DNA of 64,000 nucleotides from Okapia johnstoni. Taxonomy: Eukaryota > Chordata > Mammalia > Artiodactyla > Giraffidae. A program made the position numbers and the translations under genes. Location of the stretch: NCBI GenBank assembly GCA_024291935.2, contig JAGTYA010000025.1, positions 11,057,501 through 11,121,500 on the forward strand, written 5' to 3'. The first letter of the stretch is position 1. Each line of letters starts with the position of its first letter. This document shows positions 45,504 to 57,434 of the stretch, in pieces. The notes under the pieces were generated by a model. That model did no database searches. It was not told the origin of the DNA and saw nothing but the letters and a program-made list of their open reading frames with translations.

Positions 45504-46520
45504 AGTGGCGAGCGGGTTGGTGGCGGGCGGGGCACGGAAACCCGGGGGCCGCGCCGGGAAGAGAAAGGCGAGGGGCCGCGGGGGCGCCGGGGGGCTGGGG
45601 GCGCGCGGCGGCTCCAGGCGGGAGCGGCCGCGGCCGGGCCTGGGGCCGGGCGGCAGGGCTGGGGTGGGGGCCGGGCCGGCCGGAGCGGGGGTCCCAAATC
45701 GGGACCGGAAGCGGGGCCGGCGCGAAAGCGATCGGAGCACAGGAGTCCGGCGCGAAGTGGCCGGAACAGCGACCGTCCGGGAACGGGGAAATCGGCCTAG
45801 CGAGCTGCCGCCACCGCCGCCTACGCCGGAACTCGCTGGGCGTGCGCGCTGCGCTCTGGCGAGGAGGGTGCCGCGCTCCCCTTTTATGGCTCCAAGGCGG
45901 ACCACGTTGAGAACAACAACAGCCTGGTCCGGGGCCGGCGCCAACTTGTGCTTCTTGGAGCCCCTTCCCCGGCCGCTGGCTTCCCAGACCCGGCCTCCCC
46001 GGCGCCGCCGTGCCCGCCGCTGTGCAACCCGCACAGGCCCCTAGCCCGCGGCGCGATGGAGAGGCGGCCCGCGCCCAGGGAGGGCTCGCTAGAGGGGAAC
46101 GGAGGGGCGCACCCTAGGCTGAGGGAGCGCGAGAGGAGGGGGGCACCCCGTTTGAGGCCGAATAGCGCGGGCCCCCAGAGAGGCCCCGCAGCCCGGAGCT
46201 CCGCAGCCGACAGCCAAGAGTGCTCCACGGGCCCCCAAGCCCAGATCGCATCCAGGGGACCCCGGGCCTGCCCGCTGGACGAGCTTTAATTTGTCCGAAC
46301 TAACACAGGGCACGCCCTCGCGCGGTCGGCTGGGGCAGTGTGGAAGGAGCCGGGACGCTTCGAGGGGGGTCTCCGGCTGAGTGCAAGGGGAGGGCGGATG
46401 CGGGCGCCCTCCTCTGCGCACCCGAGGCCTCCTTAGGCCTCGAGGGCCCAGGGCACCACGCGGGAGGCGGCGGGGACGACTGCAGGTGCTTCTCTGGGGA
46501 CATTCCCTAGGCGTCCCCCC
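45504..46520 (-). promoter_or_regulatory. H1-10: H1-10 CpG-island promoter with TATA-like box
   Basis: The island spans about 44470-46520 and includes the gene. On the minus strand a TATA-like CCATAAAAG lies at 45889-45881, which would place the start near 45855 and give a 5'UTR of about 350 nt. I did not find the canonical H1 AAACACA box. Confidence 0.6.
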
Positions 46521-48650
46521 AACCCCCGCCGCCGCCGCGGATGCTACAAGTGCCCCTATTTTATGGTGCGTGAGTAGCTTCTACCCTTACTTCATAGCCA
46601 CAAGGCGCCTCCGGCGGGGGCAAGGGGAGGCGCTGGCCCCCGGAGGATTTCCCGAGGATGGGGCAGGGGAGCGGCTCCTCGTTCTGGGCATCCCCCCTCC
46701 CCCGCTTCGTGTGGGGAGCGCAGTTGAGAGCGGGGACACTCTCTCTGGGCACCAGGCGGAAGCTTGTGCAAGCTGATGGCCCTGCCGCTGGGTCCAGTCC
46801 TGGGAGTGAGCAGGAGGCGTCGGACCATCTTTCTCCAAGCCAAAGGAGCCCCCACTTGGGGAAAGCTGAGACACGGGGAGACACTCCAGGAGGAGGGTGG
46901 ATCCCTTTTAGGGTGAGTGATTTAGGCCCGATCCTGCGCCCTGCAGTCTCCTGAAGCCCAAGCATGGAAGAGAGGCGGGCCGGACGGGGTGGGAGCATAG
47001 AGCAGAACCGCGGGCCCCTCAGAGGTCTGTGCGCACCCCTGCCACAGCGCTTGTGCGACCCCGCTTACTCTCCAACAAGCTGCGTTTATAATAAGCCCCA
47101 GGGGAGGAGGACTTTGAGCCAGGGAGATGTGAGGCTGGTGGGATTTGCAGGGGGACGGGGGAGGTCAGGAGCTGGGAGCCACAAAAGGGGGCAGTGAGTA
47201 CACCCAGCAGGAGAGAGAAGGAAGATGGGTCTCAGTGTGGGCTCCTGCGGAGAAGTCGAGCCCCTTCCAGCCCAGCGGCCGGGAGCCCTGAGTCCAGGGG
47301 GGAATGGGGAGCAGTGGTCAGGGGCCTGTGGACACACAGGGCTTGAGCGAAGACCTCGGGTTCCAGAGATGCAAGGTGTGTGCAGGGCGAGAAGCTGCGA
47401 GATGGAGACTCCTTGTCCTCCTCCTGGGGTGGACCAGGATGCATGGAGGTGGAGTGGGAGCAGGGGCACCCAGGAGACAGCTGGCCCAGGGCAACCAGGT
47501 GACTGGCGAGAAGGACTCAGGTCAAAGGGAGAACAGAGGGTGAGGCCCCCGAGGGACCCCAGACTGAAACTTGCTCATCCTGTGGGGGCAGGCAATGGGC
47601 TGAAAATGTGAATCTGGAGCTGGTTGCAGCAGCAGGCAAGGCTGGGTGAGGGCCCTCTCCCCACAGGCCGGACATCAGACGGAAGGGGAGGGTGTGGGCT
47701 GGCAGGAGACAGCAGCTGTCCACTGGAGACAGAGGAAGAACCATCAGAGAGGAGGAGGACCAGGCATGGCCTGGGCCCTGGAAGTTGAGAGAATTTCTAG
47801 AACAGAGGACCTGTCTGCACAGGGCAGCCCCTCAGGAAACTGGTTGAACTTGAGCCCACTGGCCAGCTTCCGACTTCTCAGAACCTCTGCCTGGACTTTG
47901 CCTGTAGTGTATTTAAAAAGGTGAAATGAGTTTCAGGATTAAAAAATCAGGCCATTTCACACATAAATGCAGTCCCGATTTCAGATTTCCCTTTTTAAAA
48001 AATCTGCAAGTTAGACCTGGGTCAGGGCAGAAGCGGGGTGGGGGCTGAGTAACAGTGGGCTGATGTCCAGCACCTGATCGGTGAGGAGGGGGTCAGCGGG
48101 AGTGGGGGGAAGGCTCTGTGGCCTTGAGGGAGGCCTGGCCGTACCGGGAGAAGCGAAGGACTCAGAGCAGAGAGTGGACACATGCAGGCCAGGCAGCGTA
48201 GTCCAGACCACCGGGAGGATGCGGCATTCATGCTCCAGAGGCCTCTCCAGCCCTTTGGGCCCCGGGGCTCAGGGACACTGACTCTGGGCTCCAGGAGCTG
48301 GTGGGATGGAGTGGTTTCCTCCCACTGACCTCAACATACAGATGAGGAAACAGAGGCCTGGGCCCACGCCTTCAGGAGTATGCGGTCCGTGAACCCCGCA
48401 CTCCCGGGGAGCCACCTGCCATCCCTGTAAGGACAGGACAGGTAGAGAAGGCCTCACGTGGCCAATGGAAAAATGACGAAACGTGGGGAAAGGGGCCTCT
48501 GCAAATTGGCCAGGGCCTGGCAGAGAGGGCCGCCCCTTCCCCAGGGCTTGGGGTCCTGGTGCTCCAAACACCGGTGACACCCATCTCTGTCTCCTGAGCA
48601 GCAGACAATGGCCGCCCACCTTCCCCTCTGGGGTGTCTGAGGTGTCTCAT
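46521..48650. other. Intergenic, upstream of H1-10
   Basis: No gene supported. G-rich; MIR-like text near 48325-48360 (ACAGATGAGGAAACAGAGGCC). A donor-like AGG|GTGAGT at about 46911 on + could belong to an H1-10 antisense RNA, but no acceptor partner is evident. Confidence 0.4.
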
Positions 48651-48654
48651 CTGT

Positions 48655-48915
48655 GTCTCCGATTTTCTCCTGCAATCCTGCTCCCCCCCACACTTGCAGA
48701 GAGTAGGAGCCACTCCCCTCTCAGCCGCCCCACCCTCTGGCTCTGGCCTTTTTGTTGCTTGTGCCTGGGGCTCCCACTCGGGGCCTTGGCACTTGCCACG
48801 TGGCTGGCCCTTTTCCTCCAGAATCCATTCAGAGCTGCCTCCAGGCCCACCGGCCTGCTTTATTTTCCTCATAGCACTTATCCTTATCGGATCCTCTGTT
48901 GCCGATTTGTAGGGG
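48655..48915 (+). repeat. L2 LINE relic
   Basis: CTTGGCACTTGCCACGTGGCTGGCCC … TTTTCCTCATAGCACTTATCCTTATC follows L2 3' consensus text. Confidence 0.65.
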
Positions 48916-50985
48916 GTCGGGGTGGGGGGCTTCTGAGTGCCAGCTGGACTGGCCCTGTTCCCTGGGGCCCAGCTTCCCTGGGGCACACCCTGCAGCAGAA
49001 ATGTGGTTTGGCCTGGACCCCCGCTCCCCCACACACTCCCCGTGTGGGCCCCCTGCCTGGGCCCTGGGAGGGCTCTGCCATCACCTCTGTAGGGGTCCAC
49101 ACACAAAAGGACCCACAGAGCGCGCCCCCTGCCACACACACACTGAGTTCCTGACAGCCTAGGATGGAGCCCCAGGCATGGGGCTGAGAGGTCTGAGGGG
49201 TCGCAGCCCCTGTGGGAAAGGCCCAGCGGGCTCCAGGAGTAACAGGAGGGTCTGTCTCCCCACACTATGTTTTAGACAGCGAGGCTGGCTCCAGCCTGGG
49301 CCCGGTTTGGGGTTTAAAATGGAAGTAAGAGGCATTAGGTGCTTTTTAGTTTCTAAGGGGAAATGGGGGAATTCATCAGGTGTGAGGGTGGGGAAAGGTC
49401 GCCTTTAAGATGCAAATGTGTATTGTGAAGCCCTGAATGGGGGTGCCCTGGGGGTCTCTGGTCTCCCCCTTTCCCCCCAGCGGCGGGCAGGCCGGCCTGT
49501 GGAGAGCAGACAGCTCTTGGAGGAGGCAGGGCAAGGGACCCAGAGGCCACCACGACCTGTCCCCAGGGGCAGTGGAGCGAGCCCCTGCTGCCCACCCACC
49601 TCCGCTTCCCCTTGGGGGGCTCCCCCCTGCTCTGCTTAGAAGATGGTGTGTAAAGAAGGGACGGGCACTGTGTGTCGGGGTCACAGAGAGGGAGGCCCCC
49701 CCGGGGTGGGGGGGCACTGAGGACTGGGGGTGCATAGTGACAGCCCCCCCAGAGCCGACAGCTGATGCGGGGCCTGGCAGGTGGGGCCATCCCCTTGGAC
49801 AGGAACAGAGGCTCGTGTCTGGGAGGGGTCCCCCCAGCTTCCCCTGGCCCGTTCTGCCAGAGCTGGGGACGCGCTCGGTCACACTGCCTTCTCCAGGCCT
49901 TTTACATTTTTTTCCTTTAAGAGGTGGGTACCTTTTTCTTAGTGAAGTTATTCGTAGTATAAAACCCAACTGGGGGAACAAGGCTGTGACGTGAAAACCA
50001 AGACGGCGTGTCTCGGGCTCTGGACAGCGGGTCCATGTCCTGGGGGCCTGTGCTCAGCAGCCTCGGGGGGCCCCCACCCTGTTCTGTCGTGCCCTCGGCG
50101 CAGGCCGGGCGGTTACTGATGTGTTTCCCTGACGGTCCTTTGTTCACCAACCCAGAAGTAGCCGCCTGATTCACTCTTACAAATCCACTTAAGTGTTGAT
50201 ACCCCGTGACCCGGCAGGCTTCCAAGCGCGCCCCCCCAACCCAAGTCACCCGTGAGCACCCATCCTGGGCCTTGTGAGTCCACTCGGCTTGGCCTGCGTG
50301 TGTGTCTCCCCACCCATTCCCGCCCCACATTTCAGGCGCAGCCATCGGGCCACCCCTGGTGAGCTGGCCGCCCCCTCGGGGCTTCCTGGCTCCCCCATCG
50401 AATTCAGCCTTTCGGGGGCTTAGATGGACCGGCATCCTGCCCCCTCACAGCCTGCCTTTGCCCCCCCACCTCCTTTTTTTCCTTCTGGAACAGCCACAGC
50501 CCCGCCTCCCCGAGTGGCCTCCCCTGCGGGGATCTCTGCCCGGCCGGGGGCAGGGAGGGGGGCAGGCTCTGGGAAGACAGTGGTGCTGAGTGGCCTTCGA
50601 GCCGTGATCTGTGGGCAGGGTGGCCCAGGAGAGGCTGGCCCCTGCCCGTTTGCCTCCCTCCTCCGGCAGGGTCTCCTGGGGCCGGGCTGGCTCGCCCGTC
50701 TCAGTTCCCGGGGAGCGAGCTGGCCCACGCAAGAGGGAGGCCAAGGCCAGAACTGTTGTCCAGCCTTGGCCGTGGTAGAGTTTGACATCTCTTCTCCATG
50801 GGGCTGAGGGGTTGGGGTAGGTCGCGTCCAGACGCTGTTCTGGGAGGGGCACCGGAGCCAGGGCAGAGCCTGACAAGCAGAGAAACCATCTTCCAGTGCC
50901 GCCCTACTGGCAGGGTCCCCCGGCCGGGGAAGATCGCAAAGCATTTGCTGTTTACCTCATTTCAAGGGGCGGCACCACTCCCCTC
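48916..50985. other. Intergenic, nothing recognised
   Basis: GC-rich sequence lacking recognisable genes or repeats. The long frames on both strands come from GC composition. Confidence 0.5.
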
Positions 50986-50987
50986 CC

Positions 50988-51145
50988 CCCACCTTCTAGC
51001 ACTTGGTTTTAAACCATTAATCACTCTCTGAGATTGTCCTGTCTTGTGCCTGTCACCCCCAGGAGAGCAGGGATGCTCTCAAGCCATGCTGCACAGGGCC
51101 TGACACATAGTAGGCCCTCAATAAATATTTGTTGAATGAATGAAA
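50988..51145 (+). repeat. L2 LINE 3' end
   Basis: GGGCCTGACACATAGTAGGCCCTCAATAAATATTTGTTGAATGAATGAA is a well preserved L2 3' terminus. Confidence 0.75.
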
Positions 51146-52359
51146 TGGGAGTCAAACCCAGGTGGGCTTAGGGTTAGCATGAGGGCCTGCGAGGCTCATA
51201 GAAGCGCATCTCAGAACGATCGGGCTCGCCCAGTCCTGGGGGTCCTGACTTTCTTTCCTGGTCTAGAACCAACCCCGGCTGCCCGGAAAGCTCCCTAACT
51301 GCCGCTTTCTGGGGGTGCCCCTCCTCCTGCCCACCCCTCCCCCCACCCCACTGCTTCCTCCCCACCAGAGGCCTTTGAAGAGGAGAGTGGGAGCTTGTTG
51401 CTCTCCCATTCAGAACCCTCAGCAACCTTCCCCTCAACTGGCCACAGCATCCAGGCCCTGCTGACCTCGACTTTATAGCCCCCAGCTCACCTGCCCTCCC
51501 TGCCACAGCCCGCTTCCCACTCCAGCTCCTTCAACCCTGGTCATCCCAATTCCTTCTCCCATTAAGTTTTCTCTAGCTAAATTATCTTCTGCTTTAACAT
51601 CTGCCCCCAACACCCCTCTGTCTTGTGTAGCCTCGAATATGAGACTCTAGAAGGGGCTCTAACTGCTATTTCAGAAGATGGGTGCATGGGGACCCACTTG
51701 TGAAAAGGAGGCGGCCAGCAAAGCCAACCAGACAACACCTCCTCCTAACTTGAGAGCCTGACATACACCGCTCGCCGAAAATGAGCTCCCCTCCGCTCCT
51801 CCCCTCTCATCAGCCACTGCTTCTTGAAGGAGGTGGCCCCCCCCCCCGAATGCTTTGGGACTGTCATCGATGGGTTCAGGGGAAGGGTCTCCCTGGGACC
51901 TGAAGAAGCTGAGGTACAAGGCGCAGAGAAGGGGCCAAGCCCACCCGGGGCTTCTGGGTTGTGCTCCAAGTCTGATTCCCAGTCCAGTGCTCTTGCCCTT
52001 CCTGACCTCTCATCTGGCCAGTTAGCTGGGGATGGGGAAGGGACAGCGAGGCCAGGCCAGGCCCCTGGATGAGGACGGACGTTGGCCATGTGCCTGCCTT
52101 GTCCGGGTGAGAAGGCTGTCCTTCGGGGCCAGGCCCCAGATCCTGGGAACATCAGGGGGGGACCTGGGGGAAAGCCCGAGCTGTCTCCTGGCCTCTGAGC
52201 TCACCCTGGACCTGTCCGCCAGGCACTACCAGCCCCAGAAGACCGAGAAAGCCTCCGAGTGGATCTCCCTGTGGCCAGATCTTCACAGAAACCACCGTTT
52301 TCTCAGAGCCCCCACTGGACCCCATCAGATCCTGCCTACCCCTCCTTAAACCCTCATGT
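51146..52359. other. Intergenic with probable L2 debris
   Basis: L2-like text near 51440-51640 (TTCCTTCTCCCATTAAGTTTTC). Otherwise no gene or named repeat. Confidence 0.4.
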
Positions 52360-52738
52360 GGTTTCCCGTCCCACTTAGAATAAAATCCAAGCGTGCTGCC
52401 TTGCTGTCCTGCCCTGCACCGCGTCCCCCGCCCACCCCTCCACTTGGGGCTTTTGTGCTGCTGAGCCCTCCTTCACCTCCCACTTCTTGCCAATCAGGTG
52501 GATACCACCTCCTCCGGGAAGCCCTCCCTGAGCACCCCATCTGAAGTAGGGCTATCCACCCCCCACCATCTTTCACTTTTTCAGGTTTTTTCTTCAAAGC
52601 ACTTGTCACTACTGTAGCTTCTGCATTTATATCCTAAGTCTCTCTTCCCCACCCAGCTTCTGCTTGTCTGGCTTGTGGGTCACTGGACCCTCTGTAGGTG
52701 GCACATAGTAGATGCTCAGTAAAAGTTTGTGTGAGTCA
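52360..52738 (+). repeat. L2 LINE relic
   Basis: CTCCGGGAAGCCCTCCCTGAGCACC … CAAAGCACTTGTCACTACTGTAG … GGTGGCACATAGTAGATGCTCAGTAAAAG matches successive parts of the L2 3' end. Confidence 0.75.
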
Positions 52739-52979
52739 GTGAGGAGAAAGGGCCCTGACTAGGAGGAGTTCGGAGATGTGGCCTCTCCTCTCGGCCCCCA
52801 GTATTGACTGGTTGTCTGGAGAGTGTGGGGAGCTAGACGGCATCTCCCCCTGCCACACAAACACCCTAGGCCTGCGAGGGGCCAGCAGCGGGCTCAAGCG
52901 GAGGGAGGAACATTTCCAACCGGACGCTTGTGGCCTGGAGCCCTGGGCAGGGGGCTCCGAGGACTCGGGGGCAGCCTTC

Positions 52980-53470
52980 TGTGTGGGCAGCGGGGAGGTT
53001 CTCGGCAAGGACAGTCTTCCCCCCCGAGAGAGTAGCGGTTGCACCCGGGGTCGGTCGGCAGAGGCCGCTGGGGACAGAAGGGGAAGGGTCCCCGGGGTGG
53101 GGACGCTCGTCTCTGCCCCAGGGACGCGGGAGCGGGCGCCCAGCCTTCGCGTTTTCCCCAAGTGCCCCCGGCCCTTCGCGCCCGCCCGCCTCCAGCCGCG
53201 CCGGAGGTCTGGGCCGCGGGCCGCCGGCGGGCGTTGGGCGCCCGCGCCCGCGGCCGTCTCCATGGAGACCGCGCGCGCCCTCCAACCGGCCTCCCGCGGC
53301 GCGGGGGCGCGCGGCCTGGGCGGGGCCGGCCGGGGAGGGGCCTGGGGGCCTCCCGCGCGACGCGGGCTCGTGAGGCCCTGAGGGAGCGGCTTTGGGAAAG
53401 GGCTGACCCAGAGCTGGCGGTCGCTTGTGCAGGGCCGCTCTGGAGGAGGCTCTGAGGTGGGGTCCGTGCG
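52980..53470. promoter_or_regulatory. Orphan CpG island with palindromic element
   Basis: CpG-dense stretch in the middle of the H1-10 to RAB7A spacer. It has a perfect 14-bp palindrome GTCTCCATGGAGAC at about 53256-53269, resembling an RFX X-box. No coding exon is supported. Confidence 0.45.
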
Positions 53471-53521
53471 GACACCCCGCCCTGGGGCAGCCGCCGAGGA
53501 CGCCGGGAGACCAGCCGCGGT

Positions 53522-53875
53522 TTCCTCACAAGACACCCTGCCGCCCACACACACGCAGACACACACGTGTGTACATGTCCACAGCGGCTGGTGTCCTCAC
53601 AGGACGCCCCTCCACCCACACACACGCAGACACACACACACACGTGTGTACATGTCCACAGCGGTTGGTGTCCTCACAGGACGCCCCTCTGCCCTACACA
53701 CACGCAGACACACACGTGTGTACATGTCCACAGCGGTTGGTGTCTTCACAGGACGCCCCTCCGCCCTACACACACGCAGACACACACACACACGTGTAGA
53801 TGTCCATAGCGGCTAGTGTCCTCACAGGACACCCCTACCCTCTACACAAACACACGTAATGTCCACAGCCCCAGT
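53522..53875 (+). repeat. CA-rich minisatellite, ~70-80 bp unit, ~4.5 copies
   Basis: Each unit has CACACACGCAGACACACACGTGTG, then TACATGTCCACAGCGG, then GGTGTCCTCACAGGACGCCCC. Units vary in length through their (CA)n part. The last copy is diverged and truncated. Confidence 0.9.
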
Positions 53876-54512
53876 GGAAACTGGCTCACCTGGAGGCTGG
53901 CTCCTCCGGGCATCTGGCCAGGTGACAGCTGGCGCACACCTGACCTGCCGCCACTCCAGCTGGCAGAGCTGGCTTCCAGAGTGACCTCTCGTCCGTCCTC
54001 ACTGGCCGTCCCTGGCGCTGCCTTCAAGGATGTACAATCAGCACCTGCTGGCCTTTGCCGGTTGGGAATCCGTGCCCCCAGCCCCTGTGGGCACTGTGGA
54101 CCCTGGGGACCAGGGCGTCACATATTCGCCTGATAGTGAGCCACCAGAGCTGCGTCCTCACGTGGGTCCCCCCCCACCTCTGTGCTTCCTTGTCCCCACT
54201 CCCCATTCCTCTCTCTGGATGCTTGTTTATTCACATTTTGTCCCAGGAAACCAAAAAACCCCTAGAAGAAAACCATAGACAAAAGCAACAATTGCATCTA
54301 TCCCAGGGTCCACAAACTTACAGGCCTACTTGACCAGGTAGAAAATACCAGTGAATGAGGTGGTTTGCAAGGCCTGGTGGGCCCATAAGGGGGCAGCTGA
54401 GAGCAGCCCCCACTGCTACGCCAGGCGGAAGGGAGGCTCAGGGCTGCAAAATACTCTGAAGACAAGTAGGAAAATGATATTGTTTAGTATGTAATCTCTC
54501 GTGGTTTAAATG

Positions 54513-54722
54513 TTTGTCATTGAGTCGCTAAGTCGTGTCTGACTCTTTGTGACCCCAGGGACTGCACCCCTCCAGGCTCCTCTGTCCATGGGATTCTCCA
54601 GGCAAGAACACTGGAGTGGGTTGCCATGCCCTCCTCCAGAGAATCTTACCGACCCAGGGATCGAACCTGCGTCTCCTGCAGTGGCAGGCGGGTTCTGACC
54701 ACTGAGCTGCCTGGGAAGCCCT
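54513..54722 (-). mobile_element. Bov-tA SINE
   Basis: Antisense full-length copy: GTCATTGAGTCGCTAAGTCGTGTCTGAC … GATCGAACCTGCGTCTCCTGC … CACTGAGCTGCCTGGGAAGCCC. Confidence 0.9.
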
Positions 54723-54869
54723 CAAGTGTACCATGTACTTGAATGTTGGTGTGTCCTGTGAAACAGTCCACAGTCAACGTACACAGTTCCAGGATTTTTT
54801 TTTTTTTCCTGTTAAGGACTTTTTAAGACCTACCCTCATTGTGAAACTGTGTGGCGTCTGTAGTTAAAT

Positions 54870-55320
54870 CCTTTTCACCTGTAACCTGCCTTGACGCCTC
54901 AAGCTCATTCTAGTCGCTGCATAAAAAGTCGCGTATCCTCCATGCAGCTCAGAGCTTAAACAACACGTCTGCCCGAGTTGTCCTCCAGGAACTCGGCTTC
55001 AGCTGCACTTGGTGTGAGCTGAACCGTGGGACCACGGCCCCTCCAACTGGGCCGGCGCGGGTGTCCACAGGGTGACCTTTTGAAGCTGCAGACGCCGGAG
55101 CCTGGCTCCACCTGCGCAGACCCACGATGGGATGCAATGCGCCCACCTTTCCCCACCAGCTCTCCCTGCTTCTTATTCCTGATTCCATCATGCCCCAGCC
55201 CCTTGCCTGCCGGGAGGTTCGTTCTCCTGTCTCCTTGCTTGGCTGCCTTGTGAATAAACCCTCAAACCTCGGCATCTCAGGCGTCTCAGTGGAGTGTGGC
55301 TTGCTCCGCGTCGGGTAAGA
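54870..55320 (+). mobile_element. Possible solitary LTR
   Basis: A TATA-like GCATAAAAAG near 54920 is followed by an AATAAA at about 55254 and a GT-rich tail, an LTR-like arrangement. I see no matching internal retroviral sequence and could not fix ends or duplications, so this is tentative. Confidence 0.25.
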
Positions 55321-55514
55321 CAACTTGGTTCAGCGGTGTTAGCAGCTTTGCAATATGCAATTAATTGGGCGTGATTAACTCCAGTCACCATCACAAGCGG
55401 TACAGTCCCAGGACCTGGAAGCCTGTGCCTTTTGACCTTTCACCCGTGTCACCCACCCCCATTCTCCACTTGTGGCAGCATCCAGTCTGTTCTCTGTGTC
55501 TGTGAGTTTGGCTT

Positions 55515-55672
55515 ATTTTTAAAATTTTATTTATGTAATTCATTATATTTCTCACTGCTCCATTCAGCAGGCGGGATCTTAGTTCCCCAACCGGGGATGG
55601 AAACTTGGTCCGCCAACCCTGCAGTGGAAACTCGGGAGTCCTAACCAATGAACCTCCAGGGAGGTCCCCTGC
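55515..55672 (-). mobile_element. CHR-type SINE
   Basis: Antisense: GGCGGGATCTTAGTTCCCCAACCGGGG … CTAACCAATGAACCTCCAGGGAGGTCCCC. Confidence 0.7.
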
Positions 55673-56685
55673 AGAAACTTCATAGTTGAATTTTTTGGAA
55701 CACTTTTTCTGTATCATTTGAGATGATCACGTTGGGTTTTCATCTTCACCCTATAAATGTTGTGTATTGATAGACTTCGTATATTTGCATTCTAGGAATA
55801 AATTCCACTTGGCCACAGTGTATAGTCCTTTCAGTATGCTCTAGCAGTTTCCTTTTTCAGGGAAAACAGGCAGAGAAGTGATCCCCTGATAGGATTCAGG
55901 CGATGCCCAGGGTAACCTGAGCGGATGTCAGAGCTGGAGGATTCTCTTGTCCCAGAAGGGACCTGGAGTGGGGGGTGAAGCCAGCTCCGTGCTCCTCCGC
56001 AGCCCCTGGACAAGACGACCCCCAAACAGCCCTTCCAGGGGTGGAGGTGTGACTGGGGGGAGAGGGAGGGCGTGTTCCTGCGCTGACAGCCGTGCTGGCT
56101 TCCCATACAGACCCCACTTCGGTCGGCGGGCCTTTGCTCCCCTAAAGCTGGGGCTTTATTACAGCCCTCACCCCTCTTCTTCCCTGGACTCGCCGTTAAC
56201 CCACGGACTAGACAAGACCCTGGGTGGGGGATGGCTCCTTTCCCTGGAGCTCCAGCGAAGCGATGAGTTCCCAGCCACAGGGACCCCTCCGGCCGCGCAG
56301 CGCAAAGCGAGGCAGGACTCCGCCTGACAAAGGAGGGCGGTGGGCCGGGCTGACGCTCGCGTCTCTTCCAGATGCCAGGAAACCTGGCGGTCGGAAGGAA
56401 GCCGGGCAGGGCAGCCACATCAGCTCCAGGCACGCCAGGGCTCCGCCAGCACCGGCTTCCAGCCACACGCTTCTCGGCCCACACAAGCAGGCGCACGCAG
56501 GGAGAAGGCAGGCAAGTGCGCTGGGGCCGCAACTAGGAGCCGCTGGAGAGTTGGACTTTGCACATTTGAAAATACTGGTGGGATGCATGTAGAGGCAGTG
56601 GACCGAAGAAATATGAGCAGAGGTACCAGCTAGGGGTGGTGATCAGGAGAGCTAGTGCGTAGGTGAGATCCTTCGGTTTTTAAAA
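55673..56685. other. Intergenic, nothing recognised
   Basis: One kilobase without a supported gene or repeat. Confidence 0.45.
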
Positions 56686-56687
56686 CT

Positions 56688-56948
56688 GTTTGTCTTTATT
56701 TTTGGTTGTGCCGGGTCTTTGCTGCTGTGCAGGCTTCTCTCTACTTGTGGCGAGTGGGGGCTTCTCATTGTGGGGGCTTCTCTTGTGGCGGAGCAGACGC
56801 TGTAGGCATCTGGGCTTCAGGAATTGTGGCGCGTGAGCCCGGTTACTCCACAGCATGTGGGATCTTAGTTCCTGGACCAGGGATAGAAACCGTGTCCCCT
56901 GCATCGGCAGGTGGATGCTTAACCACTGGAGCACCAGGGAAGCCCCAT
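56688..56948 (-). mobile_element. Longer CHR-type SINE
   Basis: Antisense, about 260 bp, with the body GGGGGCTTCTCTTGTGGCGGAGC and the tRNA-like end GTGGGATCTTAGTTCCTGGACCAGGGATAGAAACC … CACCAGGGAAGCCCC. The longer body suggests a CHR-1-like subfamily. Confidence 0.75.
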
Positions 56949-56949
56949 C

Positions 56950-57434
56950 ACAGCTTCTTTGTCCGTCTGTCGGTGTTCGTTCAGGTCGTGTCCTTGCTTT
57001 GGCCATTGGGAATAGCGCTGCACTGAACACGGGTGCGTGCGTCTTTGTGAATCACACTTCTGTTTGCACAGACATGCCCAGGAGTGGGGTTGCTGGATCG
57101 TGTATTAATAGTAGTTGTATTTTTAGTTTCCTCAGGAACTCCCTACTGTTTTCCACAGTGGCTGCACCAATTTACATTAAGGTCTTGAATCCATTTTGAG
57201 TATATTTTTGCATATGTTGTTAGAGGTGGTTCCAATTTTTTACATACAGCTGTCCAGTTTTGCCAGTAGCGTTTCTTGGAGAGGCTGTTTTCCTCCACTG
57301 TGTAGTCTTCCCTCCCTTTGTGTTAGGGTAATTGACCACAGGGGCAGGTTTATTTCTGCGCTTTCTATGCTGCCCCATCTTTGTATATTTCTGTTTTGTG
57401 CCAGTACCATTACTGTTTTGATTACCGCAGCGTT
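56950..57434 (-). mobile_element. L1 ORF2 fragment
   Basis: Antisense L1; the plus strand shows ATTGGGAATAGCGCTGCACTGAAC, GGAGTGGGGTTGCTGGATCG and CCACTGTGTAGTCTTCCC. It is interrupted on the right by a mariner element. Confidence 0.75.

Noticed and set aside
44859..46034. 391-codon open frame that would extend H1-10 by 177 residues at the N-terminus
   Set aside because: The extension crosses the TATA-like element at 45881-45889 and has no resemblance to linker histones. CpG-rich DNA lacks stops by composition. The accepted start at 45503 gives the family N-terminus.
48372..49265. 297-codon minus-strand frame
   Set aside because: It overlaps an L2 relic, has no domain, and is matched by equally long frames on the other strand, as expected from GC-rich composition.
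52736..53566. 276-codon minus-strand frame in the orphan CpG island
   Set aside because: It has no family resemblance and runs into the adjacent repeats. Treated as a composition effect.
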